Source of the DNA: Channallabes apus
Taxonomy: Eukaryota; Chordata; Actinopteri; Siluriformes; Clariidae
Reading direction: 5' to 3'
NCBI GenBank assembly: GCA_030522415.1
Contig: CM060121.1
Coordinates: forward strand, 22,107,142-22,171,141
Length of the DNA: 64,000 nt
Made by a program: the position numbers and the translations under genes. The notes under the pieces were generated by a model. The model ran no database searches. It saw nothing but the letters and a program-made list of their open reading frames with translations, and was not told the DNA's origin. Of the stretch, positions 23,846 to 35,887 are shown piece after piece (the stretch's first letter is position 1; every line of letters begins with the position of its first letter).

Positions 23846-25374
23846 AACTATTAGTCAAAGATAACATAATTGAACACAAAATGCAGTTTTTAAATGAAGG
23901 TTTACGTTATTAAGGGAGAGAAAAAAACTCCAAATCTACATGGCCCTGTGTGAAAAAGTGATTGCCCCCCTTGTTAAAAAATAACTTAACTGTGGTTTAT
24001 CACACCTGAGTTCAATTTCTGTAGTCACCCCCAGGCCTGATTACTGCCACACCTGTTTCAATCAAGAAATCACTTAAATAGGAGCTACCTGACACAGAGA
24101 AGTAGACCAAAAGCACCTCAAAAGCTAGACATCATGCCAAAATCCAAAGAAATTCAGGAACAAATGAGAACAAAAGTAATTGAGATCTATCAGTCTGGTA
24201 AAGGTTATAAAGCCATTTCTAAAGCTTTGGGACTCCAGCGAACCACAGTGAGAGCCATTATCCACAAATGGCAAAAACATGGAACAGTGGTGAACCTTCC
24301 CAGGAGTGGCCGGCCGACCAAAATTACCCCAAGAGCTCAGAGACAACTCATCCGAGAGGCCACAAAAGACCCCAGGACAACATCTAAAGAACTGCAGGCC
24401 TCACTTGCCACAATTAAGGTCAGTGTTCACGACTCCACCATAAGAAAGAGACTGGGCAAAAACGGCCTGCATGGCAGATTTCCAAGGCGCAAACCACTTT
24501 TAAGCAAAAAGACCATTAAGGCTCGTTTCAATTTTGCTAATAAACATCTCAATGATTGCCAAGACTTTTGGGAAAATACCTTGTGGACCGACGAGACAAA
24601 AGATTAACTTTTTGGAAGGTGCGTGTACCGTTACATCTGGCGTAAAAGTAACACAGCATTTCAGAAAAAGAACATCATACCAACAGTAAAATATGGTGGT
24701 GGTAGTGTGATGGTCTGGGGTTGTTTTGCTGCTTCAGGACCTGGAAGGCTTGCTGTGATAGATGGAACCATGAATTCTACTGTCTACCAAAAAATCCTGA
24801 AGGAGAATGTCCGGCCATCTGTTCGTCAACTCAAGCTGAAGCGATCTTGGGTGCTGCAGCAGGACAATGACCCAAAACACACCAGCAAATCCACCTCTGA
24901 ATGGCTGAAGAAAAACAAAATGAAGACTTTGGAGTGGCCTAGTCAAAGTCCTGACCTGAATCCTATTGAGATGTTGTGGCATGACCTTAAAAAGGCGGTT
25001 CATGCTAGAAAACCCTCAATTAAAGCTGAATTACAACAATTCTGCAAAGATGAGTGGGCCAAAATTCCTCTAGAGCACTGTAAAAGACTCGTTGCAAGTT
25101 ATCGCAAACGCTTGATTGCAGTTATTGCTGCTAAGGGTGGCCCAACCAGTTATTAGGTTCAGGGGGCAATTACTTTTTCACACAGGGCCATGTAGGTTTG
25201 GATTTTTTTTCTCCCTAAATAATAAAACCCCTCATTTAAAAACTGCATTTTGTGTTTACTTGTGTTATCTTTGACTAATAGTTAAATGTGTTTGATGATC
25301 AGAAACATTTTGTATGACAAACATGCAAAAGAATGAGAAATCAGGAGGGGGGCAAATAGTTTTTCACACCACTG
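23846..25374 (+). mobile_element. Tc1-like DNA transposon, left end truncated
   Basis: The right terminus (CACACCACTG, then TA) and right inverted repeat are present. On the left, homology with the 49841 copy begins only at AACTATTAGTCAAAG (23846), so about 80-90 bp including the outer direct repeat are missing. Confidence 0.85.
24134..25156 (+). pseudogene. Tc1-family transposase with one nonsense codon
   Basis: N-terminal paired helix-turn-helix region (MPKSKEIQEQMRTKVIEIYQ) and a DDE catalytic domain ([28 protein letters not shown]34E spacing). It is nearly identical to the intact copy at 50220-51242. A change of GTTGAA to GATTAA creates a TAA at 24605-24607, just after the first catalytic Asp, splitting the frame. 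The rest remains open to 25156. Confidence 0.93.
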
Positions 25375-26049
25375 TATATCATAAACGATATTAAGGATTG
25401 ATTTTTTTAAAATATAGATTATAAGACATGGATTAAAAAAAAGAAAGAGACAAACCTAAACATGGTCAAATTTAGGATAGAATAAAGAAAAGTGTCTGTG
25501 TATTGTTTTTACAGAGTCTTACCAGGTCTTTTTTAACACACAAAAAAAAACTTTCACAATTGATCTGCTTCTGGCTCTAGTGTGGAATGCAGAGCAGCAG
25601 TAATCCCACACACAACATACTGATATCTTAATAAGGAGTTGGATATCACGAATGGGAGTGAAGCGAGCTTGGCTGGATCTGAGTGGGTGGGCAAACATAG
25701 GCCACAACACACCTCACAACCATCTGCACACACAGACATGATAAAAACAAACAAATCTGCACACTTGAAATGGTAGAATTGTACAAACCGGATTCCAAAA
25801 AAGTTGGGACACTAAACAAATTGTGAATAAAAACTGAATGCAATGATGTGGAGATGGCAAATGTCAATATTTTATTCAGAATAGAACATAGATGACAGAT
25901 CAAAAGTTTAATCCGAGAAAATGTATCATTTTAAAGGAAAAATATGTTGATTCCAAATTTCATGGTATCAACAAATCCCAAAAAAGTTGGGACAAGTAGC
26001 AATAAGAGGCTGGAAAAAGTAAATTTGAGCATAATGAAGAGCTGGAAGA

Positions 26050-27330
26050 CCACAGGGATTAAAGTTCTCCGTCGTTACGACGGATTTCCGTCAATCACAC
26101 TGTTCCGCCTGTCCTTAATGTTTAAAATTCACTTTTCATAATTTTAATGCTGTGTATATATAGGCTTACATGGGTGTTAAATTAAGGAAAGACAGAGTGT
26201 ATTCAGCCTGCTGAGGAGGATGTGATCAAAGCCTGGAGTGGAGCGACTGCACGTTCCTCTCTCCACTCTAAGCGTTTTGTTATCACTCCGGTATGAATCC
26301 ACTCCGGGTTTTGGCTTAGTTTTGAAGAACTACATGTCAGGCTGAGGTATAACTATATTTAAGATAGCATGGACACACTTAATGCAGGAAGGCTCCGATG
26401 TTTCGGAGATTGATAAAAGTGTAAAAAATAAATAAATGGAGATGGGCTTGGCTTAGCGAAATTGGGGAGAATGACAAGCCTTTTAGTTCGTGGACTAAAA
26501 AAATCAAACATCCAGGTAGGTGTCTCTGCACAGTATGCCACAGGAAACTTCAATATGGCAATAATGGCAAAACAAAGTGCGAGTTCGACATCAGTCAGCA
26601 GCTCGTCACAATGCTGCGGTTCGTGCTCTAACAGTACACATGCTCCCTGTCTGCTGCGACAAGAACCACAACGGAGATTCACGCATCTGTGGCCGACCGT
26701 GTGCGCGATGTAAAAGTGCGCCTATGTTCTTTCATATCGGAGCATGACCTGTCGCTCACAGTCTCACAACCACTAGTTAATTTAATGCAATCAGTTGTCA
26801 AAGGCTACGTTTACACTGTCAGGTAAATGTGAACCAATTCCGATTTTTTTGCTCATATGTTACACATATCGGATATGTTCTATGTCAGTGTAAACAGGAA
26901 AAAAAACGCATGCATTCCGATATTTCGAGATCGGTTTCAGGCCACGGCAATGCTGCTTACTGGAAATCCGATTTGTCATCTGAGCTGAAAACGAAGATAC
27001 ATAAAACATGCACTGAAAAAGCACTTTTTGGAATTTAATGGTGGTGCTACTACTTTTTTCTGTTAATTATTAAGAGTTTCACAAAACATTGTTTGGTGTT
27101 ATAAGATAAATAAAAACATGCACTGAAAAGATATGTGGTAGATGCTTGATTATTTGTCAAGGTATATTTTTTTTCAAAGATTACAAATAGCTTTTAAAAT
27201 ATGCAAACTGGCAATATTAAAGCGGTTTAATCTCCCCTAAAGCTATTGGTCTCGACTATTTAAATAAAGTGTTTGTTAAAGGAATATGGCTCGGCCTGAA
27301 AAAAGTTCAGTCGGAAGATTTTTTTTCACT
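26050..27330 (+). mobile_element. hAT-like transposon relic nested in the Tc1-like element
   Basis: Interrupted coding traces read SSWTKKIKHPGRCLCTVCHR (about 26480-26540), HNAAVRALTVHMLP (about 26607-26648) and VADRVRDVKVRLCSFISEHD (about 26690-26750). They resemble the zinc-finger and following helices of hAT-derived proteins. The 26800-27000 part contains imperfect inverted copies of a TATCGGAT motif. The exact ends were not found. Confidence 0.55.
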
Positions 27331-27374
27331 TTAATCCCTGAGACCAATTAACAGTAATTAGGTTAATTGGCAAC

Positions 27375-28402
27375 ATGATTGGGTATAAAAAAAGCTTCTC
27401 AGAGTGGCAGTGTCTCTCAGAAGCCAAGATGGGTAGAGGATCACCAATTCCCACAATGTTGCGCAGAAAGATAGTGGAGCAATATCAGAAAGGTGTTACC
27501 CAGCGAAAAATTGCAAAGACTTTGCAGTTATCATCATCAACTGTGCATAATATCATCCGAAGATTCAGAGAATCTGGAACAATCTCTGTGCGTAAGGGTC
27601 AAGGGCGTAAAACCATACTGGATGCCCGTGATCTCCGGGCCCTTAAACGACACTGCACCACAAACAGGAATGCTCCTGTAAAGGAAATCACAGAATGGGC
27701 TCAGGAATACTTCCAGAAACCATCGTCAGTGAACACAATCCACCGTACCATCCGCCGTTGCCAGCTGAAACTCTACAGTGCAAAGAAGAAGCCATTTCTA
27801 AGCAAGATCCACAAGCACAGGCGTTTTCATTGGGCCAGGGATCATTTAAAATGGAGTGTGGCAAAATGGAAGACTGTTCTGTGGTCAGACGAGTCACGAT
27901 TCGAAGTTCTTGGAAATGTGGGACGCCATGTCATCCGGACCAAAGAGGACAAGGACAACCCAAGTTGTTATCAACGCTCAGTCCAGAAGCCTGCATCTCT
28001 GATGGTATGGGGTTGCATGAGTGCGTGTGGCATGGGCAGCTTGCATGTCTGGAAAGGCACCATCAATGCAGAAAAATATATTCAGCTTCTAGAACAACAT
28101 CTAGTCATCTCTTTCAGGGAAGACCCTGCATTTTTCAACAAGATAATGCCAGACCACATTCTGCATCAATCACAACATCATGGCTGCGTAGGAGAAGGAT
28201 CCGGGTACTGAAATGGCAGGTCTGCAGTCCAGATCTTTCCCCTATAGAGAACATTTGGCGCATCATAAAGAGGAAGGTGCGACAAAGAAGGCCCAAGATG
28301 ATTAAACAGTTAGAGGCCTGTATTAGACAAGAATGGGAGAGCATTCCTACTGTATTTCTAAACTTGAGAAACTGGTCTCCTCGGTCTCCAGACGTCTGTT
28401 GA
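27375..28402 (+). pseudogene. Tc1-family transposase, frameshifted
   Basis: Starts after a TATAAAA-containing segment. The frame of MGRGSPIPTMLRRKIVEQYQ (27429) holds the DNA-binding domain and first catalytic Asp (LWSDESRFE) up to about 28125. Homology then continues in another frame as IFQQDNARPH and SPDLSPIENIW to 28402, so a single-base indel lies near 28125. The extreme C-terminus appears shifted again. Inactive. Confidence 0.88.
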
Positions 28403-28804
28403 GTGTTGTAAGAAGAAGGGGAGATGCCACACAGTGGTGAAAACGGCCTTGTCCCAACTTTTTTGGGATTTGTTGACACCATGACATTTTGATTCATCAT
28501 ATTTTTCCCTTAAAATGATAAATTTTCTCAGTTAAAACGTTTGTTCCATGATTTATGTTCTATTCTGAATAAAATATTGACATTTGCCATCTCCACATCA
28601 TTGCATTCAGTTTGTATTCACAATTTGTTTAGTGTCCCAACTTTTTTGGAATCCGGTTTGTATTAATAAAACTACTATTGTAGAACTGTATTAATAAAAA
28701 TACTATTTGATTTTGTATTAATAAAAATACTATTCTATCCTTGTCAGAGTCAACAATGTCATGTTGCAATTCACATAGAATTTAACAGAGAAATGTCTTA
28801 CACC

Positions 28805-28914
28805 GTGGTGGCGCGGTGGTGTAGTGGTTAGCACTGTCGCCTTGCACCTCCAGGGTCTGGGTTCGATTCCCGTGTCTGTGTGCATGGAGTTTGCATGTTC
28901 TCCCCGTGCTTGGT

Positions 28915-28945
<31 letters not shown>

Positions 28946-29165
28946 ACAGTCCAAAGATATGCAGGTTAGGCTAATTGGCGTTCCTAAATTGCCCGTAGTG
29001 TGTGATTGGGTGTGTGAGTGTGTGCATGTGTGTGTGCCCTGCGATGGATTGGCACCCTGTCCAGGGTGTACCCCGCCTAGTGCCCGAAGTCTCCTGGGAT
29101 AGGCTCCAGGTCCCCTGCGACCCTGAACACAGGATTAAGCGGTATAGAAAATGAATGAATGAATG
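28805..29165 (+). mobile_element. Near-intact tRNA-derived SINE (Mermaid-like)
   Basis: Almost identical to the copy at 22080. It is flanked by the 13-bp duplication AATGTCTTACACC (28792-28804, 29166-29178). It lacks the short GGCCAGGCTCGATTCCC duplication near box B found in the other copy. Confidence 0.92.
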
Positions 29166-29229
29166 AATGTCTTACACCCGTTGCAATAGATTGACCACCT
29201 TCATACTTAAACTTTAGATGTGAAGGAAG

Positions 29230-29545
29230 TTGGACTATGCAGGTATCAGCAGCCAATCAGAGAGGAAACGCATCCCATGGGTGGTCGATCAGATTGAGAT
29301 CTGGGGAATTTGGAAGCCGTGTCCATGACTTCCATGGACTCTTTGCTTGCCGGGTTCCATGTGTGATGGGTTGTTCTGAGCATTGGGTGCTCTGATGCCT
29401 TTCTATCATGGCTAGAAGTGACTTTTTGTTCTGCATTGGCTTTTCTGTGGAATCTGACTGAATGAGCTGGATTTTAGTCTTTGTGGGAATGTTTGAGTCT
29501 TGACTGCTCAAGATCCCATCACCAATGTGATATAATTTCATTTAC
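29230..29545 (-). mobile_element. Degenerate Tc1-type fragment
   Basis: GATCAGATTGAGATCTGGGG and GGGTGCTCTGATGCCTTTCT are antisense to a transposase end. The minus frame shows PNSPDLNLIDHPW, a decayed catalytic-Glu region. A related piece lies near 11450-11580. Confidence 0.55.
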
Positions 29546-30486
29546 AAAGCTGTAAGATTGTTCGTAGACAGTGGTTAAGGGTTGTGATTATAAATCTGAT
29601 ATCCAGCTTTTACATTTGGGCCCTTAAACCTTATATGATCAGCTCTAATTGTTTAGAATACAAGTGGCTACCAAATGAATAAATGTAATCCGAAACCAAA
29701 ACCCTACACCAGAGACTGTTGAATTCTGTAATTTTGTGCTGCAATGCATTTGTTTTTCATATTGTTTTCATCCAAATTATAATGCTTAAGGCAGGATCCA
29801 ATTAAGCAGCTGAGATCTTAGACAGCAGTAACAAAGTTTAATGTCACATTCATTTATAGGGGCTTTACTCAGGAGCAAATGCATTTTGAGTGACTGTTGA
29901 TGTTTAATGATTGTATTAACACTCAAGCTTTCGCACACACCGTATATTTACAATTATGCAACCATTCGTAAAAACACTTGAGACTTAAGTTCACTCTAAG
30001 CAGTCAGGGTGCTCCAGCGGTTCAGACTGTGCAGCTGCAGAATACTGCTGTTTACTCCTAATCCTTCTCACACTGCCTCTCCAAACATCAGAGAGCAGAG
30101 ACATTCAGCACTGAGTTGAAAAATCATCCTCAAAGCTTTGTGTCTCTTCTCCCCCAACAGACACACAAACACATGCCACTTTGCATGTCCCCTCATTGCA
30201 AGCTGTATAAAGAAGGAGGTGGGAATGGCTGAAGCTTTAAAGTAAAATGACAATATTGTTATTAATGAGAGCTTTACACAAGTCATTTGGGTAACTGTAA
30301 TCCTGCTTCCTGATATGACCCCTGCTTCCTTAGTGACCAGATGGAGCATGACTAATCCAGAGACTTCTCTGTTGTGAGCAAGAACAATACATTCTTTAAC
30401 TGCACAGACACTGCGGCAGTCCTAGGAGCACCGTCATGGCTTTGAGCGTGCTCTGAAAATCAAATTATGGAGTTGCAGTGTAGAAG

Positions 30487-30765
30487 CTTGGAGGTTTAGT
30501 GGTTGGTTAGCATTTTGGCTTTACACCTCTCGTATACAGTAGAAGGTTTGAATCTCATAGCATGTTTTCCCAGTGCTTGGTGATTTGTCTTTGAGTACTT
30601 CATTTTCGACCAAAGTCCAGGCATTGTAGGAAGATTGCTGCTTCCAAAATGTGTGTGCCTTGCAATAGGTTGGAACCCCATCCAGGGTGTTTCCTGAGTT
30701 CCCTGTGATAGGTTCCATGACTTTATACAGGATAAGTAGTAAAGAAAATGGATGGATGGATTTGC
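30487..30765 (+). mobile_element. Degenerate Mermaid-like SINE
   Basis: GTTGGTTAGCATTTTGGCTT head and CCATCCAGGGTGTTTCC body, ending in GGATGGATGGA. Old copy. Confidence 0.65.
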
Positions 30766-32457
30766 AACATCCCTATCAATGTACTCTTGATCTTTTATGC
30801 TCTAAAACGCCAGAAAAACCTGGCGAAAAGCTAAAAATCCCAAACCGCTGACTATTCTTTAACAACCTGCCTTTGTGAATCATTGTCCTGATTGATCTAA
30901 AAGTTCAGGAATCCCAAAAGCTTTGAATCACTTCCCTTTCCTTATTCCAATGTGTGTATTGTGGAGGAGATGGAGACCAAACGTCATACTGCAGACTTCT
31001 GGTGGACTGCTGGAGAGTGTTATTTGTGGCACACTGTCACACAAAGTTATGTGTATGCACAATCAAGTGTACGTGGAAGCACATCTGCTTTCACACACCC
31101 AGGCCTGCATACAAGCGCACATGCACACTCGCTCACAATAGATCAGATCTTTATCTCTACCGGCAACACACAACGTCTTCCTGTTATCTTGTTTAAAACA
31201 AGTGTCGTGTGTGTGAGCGTGTGTGCACCTACAGTATACATGCACCTGACTAAAGTTGAGTGCAAGCATAAGCGACTGTATTCTTGTGAAAAAAGTCAGT
31301 ACTGATGTATGTGGGGAAGACTATACAGTACATGCTGCCAGCAATAGGTGAGAAGCAGTTACGTACGTACGTTTGTGATATACTGTATGCATACAGTCTA
31401 TGATAATAGTTTTGTTTATACCATGAAGGAAGTGACAAGCCATGGGTGTCTAATGTGTGACTCAGGCCTGTAGTTTGTATATGAATGTTTATAATGTGTG
31501 TGAGAGAACGTGTGTGTGCAGATGTTCTACTAATAGAAGCTAAATCACACAGAGGGTGGAGGCCAGTTTCTTTCTTTCTGCAATTTCTTTTCCTCTCTAA
31601 GCACTATTTCAAAGCAATATAAACATGAACGTGCTGTCTATAATTCACATGCAACAACAGTCATAACAAACCTTGTCATCAGTGTTAGATTCATGTTAGT
31701 CTGTGGAGTCTTCTGTGTATTTTCTTAGTATTAAGAAAAAGAAAGTGCACATGAATGCATCCTCTGAAACCTCTGTGGATGAGGTGGTCATTTGCACCGT
31801 GGCCTTTTGTGGTTGCCAAATATCAGATGGGATAAAAGGGTATTAGTTTAGGATTACGGAGTCAGTTCTTGACCTAAGTGTAGCTCAGGAGACTTCTCTG
31901 GGAGTGTAGAGTCTTGCCTAAGACCATTAAACGGATTTAGCATTGAATGACCATTCCTAAAAATGCAAAGCTCATTGTTAAACACAGTCATGGCAAAGCT
32001 GTAGTTTAGTCTGGATGTTAAGGTTTACGTTGTGTTCATGAAGGCCCTATTTTCCACTTCAGACCACTTGAGGTTGGAAAAAATCTGGGTGTGCAGTAAA
32101 AGCTGCCCTCGTTATGCTCCATATCTATAAAAAGGTTTCAAATAGGTTTTATGCTTCACAAGCAAATGCTAAATGAGAAAGGAAAAAGGCATAAAGTCTG
32201 GCATCAAGTGCTGACCTTTACTTCTACCATTATTTGGTATTATTTTAAGTAATTTACATGAAATCTCTAACCGGCTTATTAAAAAAAAATTTTTTTTCTG
32301 TTTAATCTGTTTAAATTTTATTCTTTCTTTTACAACAACAGGTACCATACTGTAAAGAAATATTCTGTGACTTATTAGTTCCAGGTCATGAAGTTGCCGA
32401 AATAGGAAACCTCTAATGTTTGTATTTACAAGTGCAGTTATTTGCCGCTGGCAAGCA

Positions 32458-32482
32458 AAAAAAAAAAAAAAAAAAAAAAAAA
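32458..32482. repeat. Poly-A run
   Basis: A run of about 25 A without a recognisable retroelement body upstream. Confidence 0.85.
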
Positions 32483-32574
32483 CAAGTGAAAAAATCTATT
32501 CTAAACAAACTACAGATGTTGTTCCAAAAAAAAATTCAGTTTTATTCAATTACAAAGCAAAGGTAATACAATAG

Positions 32575-32915
32575 GCAGCACAATAGTGGTTTAGCGGTTA
32601 GCACATGATATATCACTTGCACCTCCAGGATCTGGGTTTAATTCCCGTCTCAGCGTCTATGTGCATGGAGTTTTCAAGTTCTCTATGTGCCTTTTGGGTT
32701 TCCTCCCACAGTCTAAAGATATGCTAACTGGTGTTCCTAAATTGCCAGTAGTGTGTTAATGAGCATGTGATGTGTGTGTGTGTGCCCTGCGATGGATCGG
32801 CATCCGATCCAGGGTGTACCCCACCTCATTCTTTAAGTCTCCTGGGATAGGCTCCAGGCCCCCCACAATGCAACCCTGTATACAGTATAACGCGGTATAG
32901 ACGATAAGTGAGTGA
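32575..32915 (+). mobile_element. Mermaid-like SINE
   Basis: GTTTAGCGGTTAGCACATGA head, GGTTTAATTCCCGTCTCAGC, GCGATGGATCGGCATCCGAT body, GTGAGTGAGA tail. Confidence 0.82.
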
Positions 32916-33249
32916 GATAATGGCATACATGAAACAATGGACTGTGGGAATGTTTGGATTTTTTTTTCACAACCGCCCATATACGGTATATACTTTTTTT
33001 TAATTGACACACTATTATTCTAAAATGAATGGAAAAACAAACCTTGTACAAAAATCTACAGGATCATCATAATAAAAACTTCAAACCTAAATTGAAGAAG
33101 AACTGAACAAAATTTCTAATTAAAATTATTAAAACAAATGTAAAAAAAGAAAAAGCTACAAAAATGTGTGTGAATGTTCATGACAGTCATGACATCACTA
33201 TCTGTCTATATAATGCAATGCTTAATAGGTGAGTAGCATAGGTTTTAAA

Positions 33250-33480
33250 CTTGTCAGGACTTTGTGGTGGCCAATTCATGTATGAAAATGATTCGTCAAG
33301 CTCAGGCACATTTTGAGCCCAATGATTCTTAGCATTGACCCCTGGATTATGTCTCTGCCATGAGGGAAGAAAAAAAAAATCGAATGATGGGATAAATTAA
33401 ATTGAGAGAGAGTCAACTGGGTATGATTTTATTGCTTCATACTGTAAAATTTCTGAGCAGACCAAACCTACGACATCTAC
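33250..33480. repeat. Dispersed repeat, copy A
   Basis: GTGGTGGCCAATTCATGTAT, AAAATGATTCGTCAAGCTC and CATGAGGGAAGAAAAAAAAA parallel the copy at 57270. It ends at the MITE. Confidence 0.55.
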
Positions 33481-33495
33481 CAAGCCAGATGTATA

Positions 33496-33943
33496 CAGTA
33501 TATGTGCAAAAGTCTTGAGCCCCCATTTCTTCACATAAAATATACATTAAAAAAATTAATAAATGTTTTTACAGGCTGCAACGTGCCTAAAGATACCTTT
33601 TTTTCACAACAACCGCAGCAACCTCATTTCCCCTCTTGTCTGTTCCAACCACTCAGCATTCACCATTATCAGAATACTTATCATGATCTGTCATCATCTG
33701 CACCTGTCTCTCACTTCTAAATGTATTTTTTTGAAAATCGAATTAATCACACTGTGGTTAAAAAAAAAGATCCTCTGAAACTGAAACAGGTACAGTGACT
33801 GGACTAAAAGTAAGAAACAAAAGGTCCTTCAGGAAGCCTAGGAAACTACAACTCAAGATAACATTAAACAATACATAAAGTTTGTCTTTTTGGAGCAAAA
33901 TATGAAGAAATGAGGGCTGGCACAAGACTTTTGCATAGTACTG
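33496..33943. mobile_element. MITE of about 450 bp with Tc1-type ends
   Basis: Inverted ends CAGTATATGTGCAAAAGTCTTG (33496) and its imperfect complement ending at 33943 are each flanked by TA. Both continue into a matching CATTTCTTCA(C)AT stretch. No transposase frame is inside, so it is non-autonomous. Confidence 0.8.
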
Positions 33944-34154
33944 TACATCATATAGTTTATGCTTTTTATTGGCCTGCTGCTGTATGGGTAATAATCTGTT
34001 GTAGCACAACAGGGCCTCCGAAGGCTTGTACACAGACATGCATGGTTACATAAGAGTGTAACTGATTTTTTTCCAAGCACCTTTTAAAGGCTCTGGCTTT
34101 CCTGTGTTTATTTACAACAAAAGACAAGGGACATACTGTACTGTCCATAGAGGA

Positions 34155-34157
34155 TTC

Positions 34158-34192
<35 letters not shown>
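34155..34192. repeat. (CT)n microsatellite
   Basis: Pure CT dinucleotides. Confidence 0.92.
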
Positions 34193-34193
<1 letters not shown>

Positions 34194-34452
34194 ATTCTCT
34201 CTGTCACATACACTCAAACATGTTCACTTTTTGAACAATGGACCTTAAAGACATGCTGTGAAATGCCTTCGCTTTGGGCAGAAGATCAGAATTCGTCTGG
34301 AATGTGGTTTTGTTCAAGGGCATAGTGATGGTGAACAAGTCTAATGAGTGTATGTGAGGGCAATGTGACATTGAGAGAAATTACTGGAAGAAAGCACAGG
34401 AAATTATGTGTGAAAACAGGAAGTATTTTAGATTTTAGAATTTGAAAGAGAA

Positions 34453-34453
<1 letters not shown>

Positions 34454-34511
<58 letters not shown>
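34454..34511. repeat. (CA)n microsatellite
   Basis: About 29 uninterrupted CA units. Confidence 0.95.
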
Positions 34512-34512
<1 letters not shown>

Positions 34513-34917
34513 GCAGCTAAAAACCACAACCATTTCAAGCTATCGGCAGTACAGTATACTGTAAGTAGTCAGTTGGGCCTTTGAACTGTATTAATGTGCA
34601 TTCTGTAATAAATGTATTGCTTGGCATGGTTGTCAAAAGTGAATAACTGTAGTCTTCGTATTAGATTAAACCAGTATGTGCATTCTCTATTGACCTCTAT
34701 CAAAATGTGACTCAGTGAATGTTTCCTGTTTCTATTTTGTTCTTTCTTTTATTTTTGCATTATTTGTTTTAAACATTATAGAATATTGTGCATTAAAACG
34801 TAGGAAGTTTCCAAAATACTCAAAGCAGCCGGCGTCAATCCCATTGACAATCCCTATTCTGATGTTTGATGTGACCATTAAGGCTTTTATACTGTACCTG
34901 TGTCTGTATATCTATAT

Positions 34918-35245
34918 TTTAGTGGTCAGCACTGTCACCTTGCACTTACAGGTTCTAGGTTCGATTCCCCCCTTGCGTATGTGTGCATGGAGTTTGCATG
35001 TTCTCACCGTGCTTGGTGGGTTTCCCCCTTGCTGTGCTGGTTTCCTCTTACAGTTCAAAGACATGCAGATTAGGCTGATTGCATTCCCAAATTGCCCATA
35101 GCGTATGAATGAGTGTGTGAGCATATTTCTGTGTGCACCGTCCAGGATGTACCTGGAATAGGCTCCAGGACCCAAGTCTCCAGGGATAGGCCTCCAATGA
35201 CCATGTATACAGGAGAAAGTGGTACTGTAGATGGTGAGTGGATGA
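34918..35245 (+). mobile_element. Mermaid-like SINE
   Basis: AGTGGTCAGCACTGTCACCT head, TAGGTTCGATTCCCCCC box B, CGTGCTTGGTGGGTTTCC middle, diverged 3' half. Confidence 0.8.
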
Positions 35246-35887
35246 GTGAGTGTTTAAATGCTACAGATGTTCCTATTATAGTGGCGGGTATATTTATTAT
35301 GGGCTTTGACAATAAAAGGCCAGAGTTGCTGGGGAAAGATGGCATGTAGTACACACACATTCAGTACATAAGACAAAACAGTTAGTGGCTTGCACTAACA
35401 GAGACCTTCACAATGTATGTATTCAGCAAATATCTAAGTTGTATTGCGTATGTACATTTATTGAAATCATTTAAAAAATATAATCCACAATAAATTGACA
35501 CAAAAGCTTACATTCATAGTCACAGGTATAGTAACTATAGCTTAGGATCTACAGTTTTTAATAATCACATAACTCAGTGTGCAACATAATGCAAAGACAA
35601 AGAGAGAATAAATGTTACAGTGCATGTTTGCACTGCCATCTGTTGGACAACATGGTATGATACAGAAACAGCATATAGCCTACATTATAAATACACTGCA
35701 AATGTTTTTTCCACAAACCATCATACCATTATTTTTTTTGTTGTTGTTCAAACATTATCTCAATAAAAGAGTAGTGGGCTTACAAACACATCCTTTAAAT
35801 AAGCAACATATACATAAGTAATGAACAAGATACACAATGCGTATGCAAGATACCTCCTTTATGAATTTGTGGTCTTATTAGAGTGTA

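Larger units (their letters stand above)
25784..28660 (+). mobile_element. Second Tc1-like family element with nested insertion
   Basis: Terminal inverted repeats of about 200 bp begin CAAACCGGATTCCAAAAAAG (25784) and end as the complement at 28660, each flanked by TA. An inner copy of the AAAAAAGTTGGGACA motif occurs near 25980 and its complement near 28450. Such elements are normally near 1.6 kb. The extra length comes from foreign sequence at about 26050-27330. Confidence 0.85.
29546..33249. other. Intergenic region between pdgfb and csf2rb
   Basis: Two SINEs and a poly-A run; otherwise nothing recognised. Overlapping short frames near 30920-31300 lack homology and conserved features. Confidence 0.55.

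Noticed and set aside
27695..28125. Separate protein from the overlapping + frame at 27695
   Set aside because: Before about 28125 it is the shadow of the transposase frame; only its part after the frameshift is real homology.
30923..31305. Cluster of three overlapping + frames of 72-117 codons
   Set aside because: Composition is low-complexity (His/Cys/Thr from CA-rich text), with no conserved motif, splice context or homology I recognise.
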